Below, piece by piece: positions 45,386-57,859 of a stretch of 64,000 nt of DNA. The position numbers and the translations under genes are program-made. Positions within the stretch are counted from its first letter, which is position 1; each line of letters opens with the position of its first letter. The stretch is from contig NC_133325.1 in assembly GCF_042186555.1 (NCBI RefSeq), forward strand, positions 89,680,982-89,744,981, read 5' to 3'. This DNA comes from Aquarana catesbeiana (Eukaryota; Chordata; Amphibia; Anura; Ranidae). Below the pieces are notes generated by a model that saw nothing but the letters and a program-made list of their open reading frames with translations, ran no database searches and was not told the DNA's origin.

Positions 45386-46370
45386 TATTATAGCCTACGG
45401 AGGCCCACCATCACATCTCTGTGCTACACAAGGACAATTGTTGCAGGATGTTGCTTTACTTAAAGAATGATGGTGATAACAGTTCCATATACTTACATTC
45501 ATAAACAGTTTCACATAACACTGTACAGTCCCATGCTGCTATTTGCTCACAAGAGGGGATGTTGTGGTTGCTATAAACTCCTTGCCCTGGAGTTAGACAC
45601 GTCTTTATTTATCTGCTCTTGAAGTTCTTAATGATGTTTTCAACCCAAAGCAAGGAAGACTCCAAAAAGAAAAATGACTAGTCCAGGTTGCTTCATTCCA
45701 ATGCCTACTGAAGGTATGGGGCAGAGCAATAGCACATTCCCCCCTGAAGGGATCCCACCCGGGGCCTGCTTTAAACTGTAGATATGATGTTGCCCCTTCC
45801 TTCTCTCATATGCAGCACTCTGATTTTAGTCTCCACCTAAGAAACGTGGCAGGATGACACCACAGGAGAGAAATCGGGAGACAGTTGTCACCTTATAGCA
45901 GGAAGAGCCTGAACACAACCCTTCATGGCAGAAGAGATTTATTTTAAGGAAAGTTGCAGATGTAAAAATGTTGAAATAAAATTTACAAATATTGAAATGA
46001 CTTTCGAAAACATTAAAATGCTAAAGCTTATGTGAGATTTTAGTGACTGGATTTGGATCTACTTTAATCACCATAGCAATGCTGTGGTAGTGAAGATCAT
46101 AGAAATGATGCTGTGCATTTTTGTCTCTGCTAGTTTCAATCAATGTAAGTATGCAGAGAATGTTCTGCGTTATGAATAAATGCTGTTCAGGTTTCAACTG
46201 TAATATGAATCATTGTATCCATACTGTGACAGTCTTTCTGTGATAGTGTAAATGACAGTAGTTACAGAGCAGAGTTTTTTTTATAACCTGAGGTATGCAC
46301 CCCCCAGGGGAACATGGCAGCTCTTAATGCACATCTGTCACAGGATTCCAAGGTAATGCTGCATGTCCAC
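45386..46370. other. Non-coding stretch
   Basis: Nothing recognised. Confidence 0.4.
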
Positions 46371-46835
46371 TTAAAGTGGTTGTAAACCCTTCCACATATC
46401 CAGTGAAGTGACCATTCCCCAGTGATACACAGAGATGACACAAATCTTCCTACATAGTTTATCTGCTTTTCTCTACAGCTGTTCAAAGTGCAGAAATGAT
46501 GAAGCTTGTCTGAGCTGTCAGAAAAAAAGAGGGTGGGGAGCTGAAATTATACACTGCAAAGCTCAGAGAGGAGAGTTCTTAAGACTGAGGGAAGGGACAC
46601 ACTCTTCCTCACACAGCGCACGGGAACAGAGCTGAGGTTGTCAATCAGTTGGAGGTCCCTCCCCTGTCACATTTTTTCTCTTGGTGTCAGGAAAACTTGC
46701 CAGAAGTGATTCATGCGGATAGCAGAGGAACAAAGCAGCAGACAGAAATTACACTTAGTGCTCTTATTTAAGACAAGAACACACTATAGAGGTATATGCT
46801 TTGTTTATGTTTTACGTCTGAGGTTTACAACCTCT
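46371..46835. mobile_element. TTAA-type MITE
   Basis: TTAAAGTGGTTGTAAACCC at the left and GAGGTTTACAACCTCTTA at the right are inverted termini. The left has the TTAA; the right lacks a clean one. The interior matches a repeat I associate with ranids (CAGAAATGATGAAGCTTGTC). Confidence 0.55.
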
Positions 46836-47409
46836 TATTACTGGCCATCCAACCTTCCAGTGAAAGCCTACCTTTCTGGCACTCAAGCTCATCTTTTGTT
46901 TTTTCATGCTGCAGACAGAGAGCCATGCTTTGTTAGGCCAGGGTGCCTTTAGTCAGACTCATTACAGGCCCTGCCCCTGCCTCTTATCCAGCAGTTTGAA
47001 ATGTCTCAGTTAGTGGTGGAGAGTGGCTAGGTCTGAAAAAGCAAGGGAGCGACCCTAAACTTGGGCTCTGGATGTCTAGTAGGGTCAACACTTGGCCTCC
47101 CCCTGACTGACCAGGGTTTATCTTTGTTGCCCCCCCCCCCCCCAATTGTTTGGCAGGACTGTGGACATATTGGTGTCTTCTACTGTACTCCCCTGATTTG
47201 CTAACTTGAGCAGTGGATGTGTTGTGGTCACCTCCTGCCGCCCAAGTAGATGACACTGTTAAATATGTTTCATCATTGCTATTAAGCTACTCCTCCCCTC
47301 TCCCCCACCATGGTGTGGGGTACAGTTTGTGGTACTGAGCTACCAGCTTTTAATGTGAATCAGTGGCCTACTTTAAGAAAACTGAACGTTTCTCCAACCT
47401 TCACTAGGA
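46836..47409. other. Non-coding stretch with C-run
   Basis: A C-run at about 47130-47143. No gene was recognised. Confidence 0.4.
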
Positions 47410-48035
47410 AAATCCTGACCGATGGGACGCTGTCATATTTAGGATCTACTGATGGGGTGCTGTCACTTTTGGACTCTACTGATGGGACATTCTCACATTT
47501 GAACTCTTTCTGATGGGATGCTGTCACATTTGGATGCTACTGATTGGATGCTGTCATGTTTGGACTCTACTGATGGGACACTGTCATGTTTGGACTCTAC
47601 TGATGGGATGCTGCCATGTTTATACTCCACTGATGGGATGCTGTCACGATTGGACTCTATTGATGGGACACCATCAAGTTTCTTTTACAAAAGGTTTATT
47701 GATAGAAAAGTGAATACAACAAATAAATACAACATTGTGATAGTTACATTGGACATAAGATGAATAGGAGGATCCCAACAAAGGGATACTATATATGTGG
47801 TACAATATTCTTCAGTACAAGAATATAGAAAAATAAAGGAAAATATATATATAAAAAAAAAACAGTAGCAATGCTTTATGGTATAGTTCAATCAATGTCC
47901 CAAAATATGTTGTTTGGTAGGTGCATATGTAAAGAAAATAATAAAGGGAGAAAAAGCAACATAACAGGGTGCATACATTCTTATATAAATCGCAAGTTGA
48001 TTATGAATAAAAGAAAAAATAAGAAAGTAGTCCAG

Positions 48036-48145
48036 TCTGTTTATTTTGTTTGTCCCGTATCACTATAACCATCATTAGTAAATCGACCAATCTGTTTATT
48101 TTGTTTGTCCCGTATCACTATAACCATCATTAGTAAATCGACTCT
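48036..48145. repeat. 55-bp tandem duplication in the L1 3' UTR
   Basis: TCTGTTTATTTTGTTTGTCC starts at 48036 and again at 48091. Both copies run to TAGTAAATCGAC. Confidence 0.9.
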
Positions 48146-48288
48146 TTGACAGCAAGAGTCACAGAGGAGAATGCTAAAAAAAAAGAAAAGAAAAAAAAAA
48201 GAGAAAAAAAGGAAGAGGATGGGTAGACAGCAGAGAATATGGGGGGAATATAAGAGAAAAAGAGGGGGGGGGGTGCATCCGGAGGCCT

Positions 48289-48558
48289 TTAGATTGATAA
48301 AAGCAGGTTATTATACCTGGAGGGTTGGTTATATGATATCCATGGTTGCCAGACTCTAAGAAATTTATTGTGCGTGTCAGAAGCCAGGGACGTCAGCTTC
48401 TCATTAATCATTATGTCATTCATACGTTTTTTCACTGATTCAAAGCTAAGTACAGGGGTTTTCCAAGCCCATGCAATGGTTAGCTTAGTTGCATTAAAAA
48501 GGTGTAGGGCCAATTGGCGTTCCGGGCAGAGAAGTTCAAGGATAGGTTTACATAGAAG
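48289..48558 (-). pseudogene. C-terminal fragment of L1 ORF2p
   Basis: An intact minus-strand frame reads LHLFNATKLTIAWAWKTPV, RMNDIMINEKLTSLAS and FLRVWQPWISY, stopping at 48289. This is the far C-terminus of an L1-type ORF2 protein, beyond the reverse transcriptase. It is a truncated copy without catalytic domains and has no stop within the retained part, which suggests it is younger than the L1 at 34233-41490. Confidence 0.75.
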
Positions 48559-51190
48559 AGCGGGACACCATCAAGCTTGATGCTCTCTGATGGTACACTA
48601 TCACGTTTATACTTTCTCGATGGGATGTTATCATATCTGGACTCTATGGGTGGCTGTCAAATTTAGACTCTACTGATGGAGTGCTGTCACATTTGGACTC
48701 TATTGATGGGATGCTGTCACACTTGGACCCTACTGATGGGAAGCTGTCACATTTGGACTCTTTCTGATGGGATGCTATCACATTTGGGCTCTTCTGATGG
48801 GATGCTGTCATGTTTGGGCTCTACTGATGGGATGCTGTCACAACTGGACCCTAGTGATGGGACACAATTAAGTTTGATGACCTCTGATGGGACGCTATCA
48901 CGTTTTGACTTTATCGATGGAATGTTGTCATGTCTGGACCCTATGGGAGGCTGTCAAATTTAGACTCTACTGATGGAGTGCTGTCACATTTGGACTCTAC
49001 TGATGGGAAGCAGTCTCATTTGGACTGTTTCTGATGGGATGCTATCACATTTGGGCTCTAGTGATGGGATGTTGTCATGTTTGGACTTTACTGAGGGGAC
49101 ACTGTCACATTTGGATTCTACTGGTGGGACACTGTAAATTTTTGGACTCTATTGATGACGCGCTGTCGTGTTTGGACTCTACTGATGGGATGCTATCACA
49201 ATTGTATTCTTTCTGTTGGGGTACTGTCGCTTTTTAATTCTACTGATGGGATACTGTCATGTTTCAACTGCTTCCAATGAGATACTGTCAGGTTTGGACA
49301 CTTTCTGATGGGACGCTATCACATTTAGAATCTACTGATGGATGCTGTCCCATTTGGACTCTACTGATGGGATACTGTCATGTCTGAACTTTACTAATGG
49401 GACGCTGTTGGGCTTGGAGTCTTTCTGATTGGACGCTGTCATGATTGGACTCCACTGATGAGATGCTGTTATGTTTGGACTTTACTGAGGGGACGCTGTC
49501 ACATTTGAAATCTATTGATGGGATGTTGTCATGTTTCAACTCTACTGATGGGACGCTATCAAGTTTGGACTCGTTCTGATTGGACGTTGCAATGTTTGTA
49601 CTCTTTCTGATGGTATACTGTCACATTTGTACTCTTTGTGATGGGTCACTGTCACATTTGAACCCTACTGCTGGTATACTGTCATGTTTCAACCCTTTCC
49701 GATGGGATACTGTTATGTTTGGACCAATTCTGATGGGATATTGCACCATGTTTAGTATCTACAGATGGGATGCTGCCACATTTTGACTCTATTTATGGGA
49801 AAGTGTTGCTTTTAGACTCTACTGATGGGTCACTGTCACCTTTCTACTCTTCCTGATGGTATGCTGTCACATTTGTACTCTTTCTGATGGGTCACTGTCA
49901 CATTTCAACTCTACTGATGGTATACTGTCATGTTTAGCTCTTTCCGATTGGATACTGTTATATTTGGACCATTTCTGATAGGACACTTCCATGTTTAGAA
50001 TCTACAGATGGGTTGCTGCCACATTTTGACTCTATTTATGGGAAATTGTTGCCTTTAGACTCTACTGATGGGTCACTGTCACCTTTGGAATCTTTCTGAT
50101 GGTGTGCTGTCACATTTGTACTCTTTCTGCTGGGGCACTGTCACATTTGAACTCTACTGATGGGATACTGTCATGTTTCAACTCACTCCCATGGGATACT
50201 GTTATGTTTGGACCTTTTCTGATGGGGCATTGCCATATTTAGAATCTACAGATGGGATGCTGCCACATTTTGACTCTATTTATAGCAAATTGTTGCTTTT
50301 AGACTCTAATGATGGCTCACTGTCACCTTTGGACTCTTCCTGATGGTATGCTGTCACATTTGGACTCTTTCTTCTCAAACCCCATGCTTGTGGACTCTAC
50401 CGATGGGAAACTGTCACATTTCGATTCTACGGAAGGAATACACACATTTGGACTCTGTTGATGGGATGCTGTCACACTTGGACCCTTTCTAAGGGGACAC
50501 TGCCATGTTTAGAATCTACAGATGGGATGCTGCCACATTTTGACTCTATTGATGGGAAATTGATACTTTTAGACTCTACTGATGGGTCACTGTCACCTTT
50601 TGACTCTTTCTGATGGTATGCTGTCACATTAGTACTCTTTCTGATGGGGCACTGTCACATTTGAACTCTACTGATTGGATATTGTCATGTTTCAATTCAT
50701 TCCCATGGGATAATGTTAAGTTTGGAGCCTTTCTGAGGGGACACTGTCATGTTTAGAATCTACAGATGGGATGCTGCCACATTTTGACTCTATTTATGGG
50801 AAATTGTTGCTTTTAGACTCTACTGATGGGTCACTGTCACCTTTGGACTCTTTCTGATGGTATGTTGTCACATTTGGACTCTTTTTTCTCAAACCCCATG
50901 CTTCTGGACTCTACTGATTGGAACTTGTCAAATTTAGATTCTACAGATGGAATACTCACATTTGGACTCTATTGGTGGGATGCTGTCACACTTGGACCCT
51001 TTCTGAGGGGACACTGTCATGTTTAGAATCTACAGATGGGATGCTGCCATATTTTGACTCTATTGATGGAAAATTGTTGCTTTTAGACTCTACTGATGGG
51101 ATGCTGCCACATTTTGACTTTATTAATGGGACATCGTTGCTTTTAGACTCTACTGATGGGACACTGTCACATTTTGACTCTTTTTGAAAG

Positions 51191-51739
51191 AAAGCTGTCA
51201 CATTTAAATTATCAATCAATATAACAACACTATCAAAGTATTTATGTGGTAGTATCAATGTGAAGACTAAGCAGTTCTTTCTGTTACGCCACAAATCATA
51301 TCGTGAAGACTTTATGAATCAATGTGCAGTGGAGGTGCAAGGGTTTTTCCTGTGATGGCACGAACTTAACCAAGCATCTCAGCATCTTCTCCCCACCATC
51401 AGCCTTGGAGGCGATGTGCAGCTTCCCTGTAGCAGCAGCAGCAGACACCGGGGGTGCTTTGCACAAGACTGATGGTGTGTTGGGAGTGAATGACAGCAGT
51501 GCCTTGTGTAAGAATGTGAATGAATGAAGTGTTGCTGGGCAGGTCTCTGTGTATAAGGGCATGGATGGATGACGGAGCTGGTGGTGGTGCAGGTCTCTGG
51601 ATAAAGGGGGGATGGATGACGAAACTGATGCTGTGTCTGGATCTCTGAAGGCATCAGCCTCCCTGCGGGCAGACAAGGGTTAATTCTTCCTGTATCGGTC
51701 CTGGCTGATTCCAGTAGCGCCTTCCCATGCTATGGGGAA
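51191..51739. other. Stretch between minisatellite and candidate ASIC exon
   Basis: Unrepetitive, with a CAG-rich string (GTAGCAGCAGCAGCAGAC at about 51429) and two similar GGATGGATGACG strings near 51565 and 51610. It may include promoter or an upstream exon; nothing decisive was seen. Confidence 0.4.
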
Positions 51740-52017
51740 GCAGCTGTTTTTTTTTTTTTTTTTGGGGTGGGGGGGTGGGGAAGGGATCTGGTCACACAGA
51801 CACTGGAGGAGATAGACACACACACGCTGCCATAGCTGAGCATCTGTGATAGAGGCAGCCTGATCCCAGCTCTATAGGACATCGCTGGCTGCTGTGACTC
51901 TGCGGTAAGGTGTGGGGGTCCTGTCTCTGCGGTGCAGGGGGGGAGTGCTGCTGCTGCTATATGCCATCGCAGGCTCCTCTTCAGTGCAGAGTGTGAGCAG
52001 ACTGGCCCTGCCTGCAG
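51740..52017 (+). other. Candidate non-coding first exon and promoter area of the ASIC gene
   Basis: After the minisatellite ends (about 51190) the sequence becomes comparatively GC-rich and unrepetitive, with CTG-rich stretches, and ends in a near-perfect splice donor CCTGCAG|GTGAGT (GT at 52018-52019). A second possible donor, GCG|GTAAGG, is at 51905. A T-run followed by a G-run lies at about 51748-51780. No good TATA box is visible and the transcription start is unknown, so the left limit is arbitrary. The exon contains no convincing long reading frame and would be 5' UTR. Its link to the coding exon 11.6 kb away is inference from the unpaired acceptor at 63661 and the shared strand. It could belong to another transcript, or the donor could be coincidental. 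Confidence 0.45.
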
Positions 52018-52128
52018 GTGAGTGCTGTAGGTGCATGCATGATCCCCACTGATCCCCCCCTTCCCCTCCTCCCTATGGCAGGCTCTGCATCATGTCACAT
52101 CCATAATGTTTGTCCTTGTGCATGCTCC

Positions 52129-52138
52129 ATGTGTGTGT

Positions 52139-52177
<39 letters not shown>

Positions 52178-52182
52178 TGTCA
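52129..52182. repeat. (TG)n microsatellite
   Basis: GT repeats with a few TATG interruptions, starting about 110 bp after the candidate splice donor. Confidence 0.95.
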
Positions 52183-52745
52183 GTGCCTGTGCCCTCTGCA
52201 TATCACCCAACAGCCATAGGTAACATGCTGTCTGCTCTGTGGTCCCATCAAACGTAGATCGCACATTTCACATCGCACAAGGCAGCTCCAACTGATTGCA
52301 CATCTATAGTTTCTGTTTTTTTTTTACATTCAGCTTTGTTCATTAAGTCAGATGAGTATACAATGGTGCTCCTTGTATATGTGGCTGCTACAGCAAGGAA
52401 TACACTGCAGGGATGTCAGGGATTAATTGTCGGGGTATTTTTTGTAGGGGAGCTCTAGAATACTAGAGTTTGGAAGGTAATTTTTGTAGGTGTGTCTGAA
52501 CAGCATAATAGTGGCATCAGAATTACAATTAGAAAAAAAAAGTCTCATCAGCTTCATTGACATTTGCCTCCTTGGCATTCAGTTACACCACTTATGTGCT
52601 GGCTGTTGTGTCTGACGGTCCAGTTGGTGGCCAGGGGACATGTCTTCATCACATGCCTGCTACAGTAACTCATCTCAGTGTATATGCAGGGATTCCGATC
52701 GTTGGACATGTGACATTTATTGCACTCTGTATCATTCCTTCATAA
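52183..52745. other. Intronic stretch
   Basis: Nothing recognised. Confidence 0.4.
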
Positions 52746-53240
52746 CATTCCTCTTTTATTCTTAAAGGGTTTGTATTATGTTTTTTTTAAAAAGGTTTTC
52801 ACTGTTTTATAAAGGTTGTGTATTGTGCTTTGTACAGGTTTTGTATTATGTTTTATAAAGGCTGTGTTGTGTTTATAAAGCTTTTGCATCATGTTGAATC
52901 AAGGTTGTGTATTGTGCTTTATGGATGTTGTGTGTTGTGCTTTGTACAGATTTTGTACTGTGTTTTATAAAGGTTGTGTGGTATGTTTATAAAGGTTTTG
53001 TATCAGGTTGGATAAAAGCTGTGTATTGTGTTCATAAAGGTTTGGTATCACGTTGGATAAAGGTTGTGTATTGTGTTTTATAGATGTCATGTATTGTGCT
53101 TTATACAGGTGTTGTATTGTGTTTTATATTGGTTGTGTATTGTGCTTTTAAAGGTTTTGTATCATGTTGGATAAAGGTTGTGTACTGTTTTATAGATGTT
53201 GTGTATAGTGCTTTATACAGGTTTTGTATTGTGTTTTATA
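52746..53240. repeat. Degenerate tandem repeat, unit about 24-30 bp
   Basis: Alternating words TTTTATAAAGGTTGTGTATT, GTGCTTTATACAGG and GTATCATGTTGGATAAAGG recur about 17 times with variable spacing. Confidence 0.8.
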
Positions 53241-53305
53241 AACTTATGCAGCTGTGTGTGTAAACACAACATCTATGCATTAATTATAGATAGGACAGGT
53301 TTCTT

Positions 53306-53487
53306 AAGCTGGCCATACATTATACAATGTTCTTAATCAATAGATTTACCTTCAACTATGTAGTGCAAGGACCTGCCTGATTGCATACAAATTAATAGTG
53401 TTTAGGTTTAACCTCATATTAAATATGGTTTTGATAAATCTAATGGGAAATTGTACAAGAAAAGTGTGTAATGTATGGCCAGCCTTA
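53306..53487. mobile_element. Short MITE with GGCCATACAT ends
   Basis: AAGCTGGCCATACATTATAC at the left and GTAATGTATGGCCAGCCTTA at the right are inverted termini. The same family is nested in the hAT at 55052-55752. Confidence 0.75.
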
Positions 53488-55051
53488 TACAGATATGTTT
53501 GTAAAGTCAGGGTCCTGATAGGAGTGCTTATCTATTATTTTTGTGTCTTGGTATTTGTATAGAGAACTATGATCTCTCAAAGTATGCAGACATCCACTAT
53601 CATGAATTAAATGCATCCTTTAATGTAACACACAGAAACAGCCTTTCAAATAAAAATTAAAAAAAAGATGATAAAACAGTCAAGTTAAATTATTTTTTTT
53701 TCTTTAGATTTAAAATAAATAGAGAAAGCCATTTAAATGTATCACTTATGTAGCTGTCTGTTGGCTTAATAGGGATAAATGTGTAGATTTTCCCATTTAA
53801 GCTTACAGTCACCTAGACTTTTCTCCCTTTCATAGCTCTTAATTTGCGGTGTTATAATCCTTTGGCAGCCAAGAGTCTTAGATTCACCTGTGGCTGTATA
53901 TGGTGTAAATACTGTGGCTGATTTACCAAAGCAGTTATTTTCACCCTGTTTTGTGTTCACTACAATGATCCAATCAGCTTTAGGTGATTTTTTTTTTTAA
54001 TCCTACAATTTGATTGGGTATTTGAAGTGAGCACAGGCTAAAATGACCCCCTCAGTAAGCTAGCTCTATTGTGCCACCACTGCTGGAAGTCCATAGCTAC
54101 TTCAATGTTATATTGTGTTGGCTGTCATTGACACATAGGTAATATCAGATGTCATTCATTGGCCACAGCTAAAACTGAGCAATTATTACCCATTGCAAAA
54201 ATCATAAAAATGCAGTCATCTTTTTGTGTGTGTGTGTGTGTGTGTGTGGAAGTAACCACATACATTATGATCCAGAGGCATAGAAGCATGCAGATGAACT
54301 TTTGTATTGACTGATCTGGAAAGTCCAAACTGCACTTTACTGTTCAGGGACAAATACTGAAATGTTACTGTATCAAATGTATCAGCATGTCTGCCCAACA
54401 CAGGGATCGATGAAAGTGCATAGCTAGTAGAAACATTTGTCCTAAAGTCTTGTACTATTTGTACAAGAAATAGGAAACACAAATCAGAACTATAGCATTT
54501 AATTATAAAATTATTTACATTTTTCAAGTGGTTACATCTAGTTTTTTAAACAGTTTTAAATACCTGTCTAGCTAATACAATAGACTGCAGCCTTCTGCTA
54601 TTGATAAATAGGTGGCTAATCAGCCCTGCTCTTTGCCCTACCATCTCTTCTTCATCCTACCATAAATTGACACTTAGAATTAATTTTTACCAAAAGTGCT
54701 ATAAAGTTTGACTCGTATTGGAACTGTAACAACCATTTAAAGTGACAATTTCCCCAACTTTAAAAATTGCAGGTAAAAGTACGGGAAAATTAAGATGTTC
54801 AAATGTTTACTTGCAGTGTTTTTTTCCTTAACATAAATAATTATTTTATTATGCAACATGCCTTTGAACATGCTCGAAAATTTGACTACTCCAAAATAAG
54901 CCCCCTCCCTCCATGCATGTCATAGACCTCTCCTCTTCTAGGAGTGTCTAATTACTGTCTGTGCTGGCTGAGCTCCTCCGGCCTTCCCTTCACATCTCTA
55001 CAAATCTTTTTATGCAGCAGCCAGGAAAGAAGCAAAGGAAGAAACTATAGA
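53488..55051. other. Intronic stretch
   Basis: It contains a half copy of the GATTTACTAAAG family near 53911-53998 and a short (GT)n at 54223-54247. Otherwise AT-rich without recognised features. Confidence 0.4.
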
Positions 55052-55752
55052 GCATCTTTTCTCAACCAGGGTTCCTCCAGAGGTTGCTAGGGGTTCCTTG
55101 AGCAATTTCTGCCTCTCAAATAAATAGGCATTGACACCAGTAATATTTTTAGTTATTTGCATTTAAGGCAGGCCATACATGGTGCAAATTCCCTTCCTGC
55201 AACCACAAATTTGCATGACTCCCCCATCAACACAGACACTGCTGACAAGGAAATCCCTCCTGCTAAGCAATTGGCTGCTCCTGGTGCGGGCAGGCAATAG
55301 CAGCCACAATAATCACAAGAGAATCCGGCAGGCTGGTTGTACCCAAGTTGATCGATCGATCAGCTTGGTACATTCAGCTTGCCCATTAACTGTTCGAATC
55401 TCGGCCGGTTCCTGCTGAACCGGCCAAGATTCGAACCATGTCTGGCCAGCCTAAGACAGGCATTCTTCCCACTGTAAGGACATAAGGAGAATTATTTCCA
55501 TTTATCACCAGTGTATGGAGTATTCTTTCCAATGTCCACAAATTGCAAGGAGACTTCATTCCACTTACAACAAATGTAAGGAGAATTCTTCCCACTTACA
55601 ACCAATGTACGTAAGAGCATTCGTCACACTGACCACCATGCTAATGTACTGTGAGTTGTAGAAATTGTAATTAGTCATAGGAGTTTCCTGAGAGCTGAAA
55701 GTTATTTCAAGGGTACCTCCTCTGTGTTAAAAAGGTTGAGAGAGGCGACTCT
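55052..55752. mobile_element. Decayed hAT element with nested MITE and short tandem repeat
   Basis: The left part (TTTTCTCAACCAGGGTTCCT) and right part (AAAAGGTTGAGAGAGG) match the ends of the 275-bp hAT MITE at 8238-8512. This copy is longer because of a nested MITE (55164-55453) and about five copies of a CTTCCCACTTACAACCAATG-like unit (55465-55625). Confidence 0.65.
55164..55453. mobile_element. MITE with GGCCATACATGG ends, nested in hAT
   Basis: AGGCAGGCCATACATGGTGC and, inverted, AGGCTGGCCAGACATGGTTC. It includes an internal palindrome (TTGATCGATCGATCAGC and GAATCTCGGCCGGTTC/GAACCGGCCAAGATTC). Confidence 0.7.
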
Positions 55753-55834
55753 GGAGTCTCATTTGAGTGGAAGCTCTAAGTCCACTAGGGCTGCTGACAT
55801 CACATCTAAGATGGCGGTGCCCAGCGTCAGTCTA

Positions 55835-56247
55835 ATGGGCCGTACACACGATAGGATTTTACGACAACAAACGTTCGATGTGAGCTTGTTGTCCGAAAGT
55901 CCGACCGTGTGTATGCTCCATAGAACATTTGTTTTCTGGAATTTCCGCCAACAAATGTTTGAGAGCAGGTTCTCAAATTTTCAGACAAGACTTGTCGGAA
56001 ATTCCGAGCGTGTGTACACAATTCTGACGCACAAAAGTCCACGCATGCTCGGAATCAAGCAGAAGAGCCGCACTGGCTTTTGAACTTCATTTTTCAAGGC
56101 TCGTTGTACGTCACTGCGTTCTTGACGTTTGGAATTTCCAACAACATTTGTGTGACCGTGTGTATGCAAAACAAGTTTGAGCCAACATCCTTCGGAAAAA
56201 AATCCACGGTTTTGTTGTCGGTAAATCCTATTGTGTGTACATAGCAT
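55835..56247. mobile_element. TA-MITE with GTACACACGATAGG ends
   Basis: The left GGGCCGTACACACGATAGGA and right TCCTATTGTGTGTACATAGC are inverted, with TA at both sides. Same family as 30634-31059, more diverged. Confidence 0.75.
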
Positions 56248-57859
56248 TAGGGTTTTTTGATGTCTACACAAGGGATCCTTTTGCAGGCAAATAACATAAT
56301 TAAAATACGTTAAATGCAGATACTGTATAGTCTTGTGGAAATAAATGATCTGGGGACAGGGTCTCTTTAAGGATGTTTCTTTCTAAGTTAGACAAAGCAG
56401 ACAATAACTGTTTACTGATTGGTTGTTGGCATATATAACTGTGGTATAAAATTGTACCCAAAAACAATGTTGGAAACAACATTATAAGTCAACTCTCTTT
56501 CTGATGCATCTGTAGGGAAGCAATAGCAGTGATATAATTAACAATTAAATGGCGTTTGTTACCTGTATCATACATATTCACACCCTGAAATTTAGGGCAT
56601 TTCCAGGACAGTGATAAAATAAGTCTACTGAGTTAGTTCCTGCTGGTTCGGTGCAGTTTTACAAAATTTATTTGGAGCACTTAGACCTCTCTAAAGGAAA
56701 TTCTAGGCCCCTAGGAATGAATGGTAATACAAAAAATGCAGATATCGTGGCCATTTTAATACATGGGGACAATGGAAGGGGAAAGGGGCAGATGGACAGA
56801 AGAAAAGCACAATAGAATATATGTAAGGGTTTGTTTAAACCAGAGGCATGTGTTAATGCATACACAGTTATGTGTTTTAACTTAAATGCAGGTTAACTCT
56901 GTAGAAATGCAGTAACAGTTTATTAATGTAAATAGGAGTTTCCAATAAAGTTTCCTCCCAATGGAAAATGCTCTGTTTATGGAATGTTCACCTTACAATT
57001 CTTGGAGCAGCTACACACAGTGGCATTACAAAGACAGCTGCGAATGCATTTCCTACATAGCAAAAAACAATTAGCTAACGTTGTAAGTAATGTACAGGTT
57101 ACTTCAATAGATTGTTTGAACGCTAAACTCCAAGAATGATTTTTTTTAACTTATGTTGGTCTCACTTGGTTCTATTTAATCCTTTATATCTCAAACCCAG
57201 AAGACCACTGCAGATGTAACAGTCAGAGCTGGTATTTACTGGGTGCTGCTAAAGCAAATTGCTGTCTTCATCCTGAACACAGGGGGGTCCCTGTCTCAGC
57301 ACCTTCACTATTCACAAGTATGTCTTGCAATATTTTCAGTATATACAAGGCATTCTCTGATTGAATGAAGCAGAGATTGTGAAATCATCCGCCCCACCTC
57401 TCATCTCAACCAATCAGAGAATGTCTTGTAATCATTGAAAAGATGCAAGACAATCTTTGAATGGTAGAGGTGCTGAGCAAATGACCTGCTGGGTTCATGG
57501 CAAGTCGCTCAAGATGTACTTGGAAAAGACCAGGGCCGACTGTATGTATCATAGGCTACTACAGTGAATTTTTTACATTCCCTATTAGACAGAACCAAGC
57601 TGCACCAATGTAAGTTTTAACATTAATTCCTGGAGTTCAACTTTAGGCATAAAGAAACAAGAATGAGGAACATTATTAAAGATTATTTTACTGTCCTGCC
57701 TTAAAATTTTATATCTGTCAAAAATGGAGGAGCCAGGCTGTCTGGGTACATGTACAGTACATAAACATTTGCGCACGGTCCCTCACCTTAAAATTTACCT
57801 GCCTTGAGAAAATTTGTGGGGCTTCCATTGCTAAATGATGGGTGAGGGTGCATGTAGAA
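56248..57859. other. Intronic stretch
   Basis: Nothing recognised. Imperfect inverted words around 57345-57440 (GGCATTCTCTGATTG and CAATCAGAGAATGTC) could be a small foldback. Confidence 0.4.

Larger units (their letters stand above)
47679..48561 (-). mobile_element. 5'-truncated L1 insertion in the minisatellite
   Basis: Flanked by identical GGGACACCATCAAG at 47665-47678 and 48562-48575. On the minus strand it encodes only the C-terminal end of L1 ORF2p followed by a 3' UTR ending with AATAAA-type sequence near 47692. The long perfect duplication and 5' truncation are hallmarks of LINE target-primed insertion. Confidence 0.85.
47410..51190. repeat. 30-bp minisatellite with higher-order structure, about 95 copies
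   Basis: The unit reads roughly GATGGGATGCTGTCACATTT followed by GGACTCTACT. Some units are 31 bp with TTTCT in place of TACT. The array is split by an L1 fragment (47679-48561). In the right part, the landmark TGCTGCCACATTTTGACTCT recurs at about 49771, 50014, 50258, 50528, 50772 and 51042, giving periods of 243-244 or 270 bp (8 or 9 units). Frames of period 10 codons are artefacts. Confidence 0.95.

Noticed and set aside
47410..51190. Period-10-residue proteins in the 30-bp array
   Set aside because: The unit is a multiple of three, so frames stay open by chance; units vary without protein constraint and stops occur often.
52018..52257. Open frame directly after the candidate exon
   Set aside because: Begins at the splice donor and runs through a TG microsatellite; intronic.
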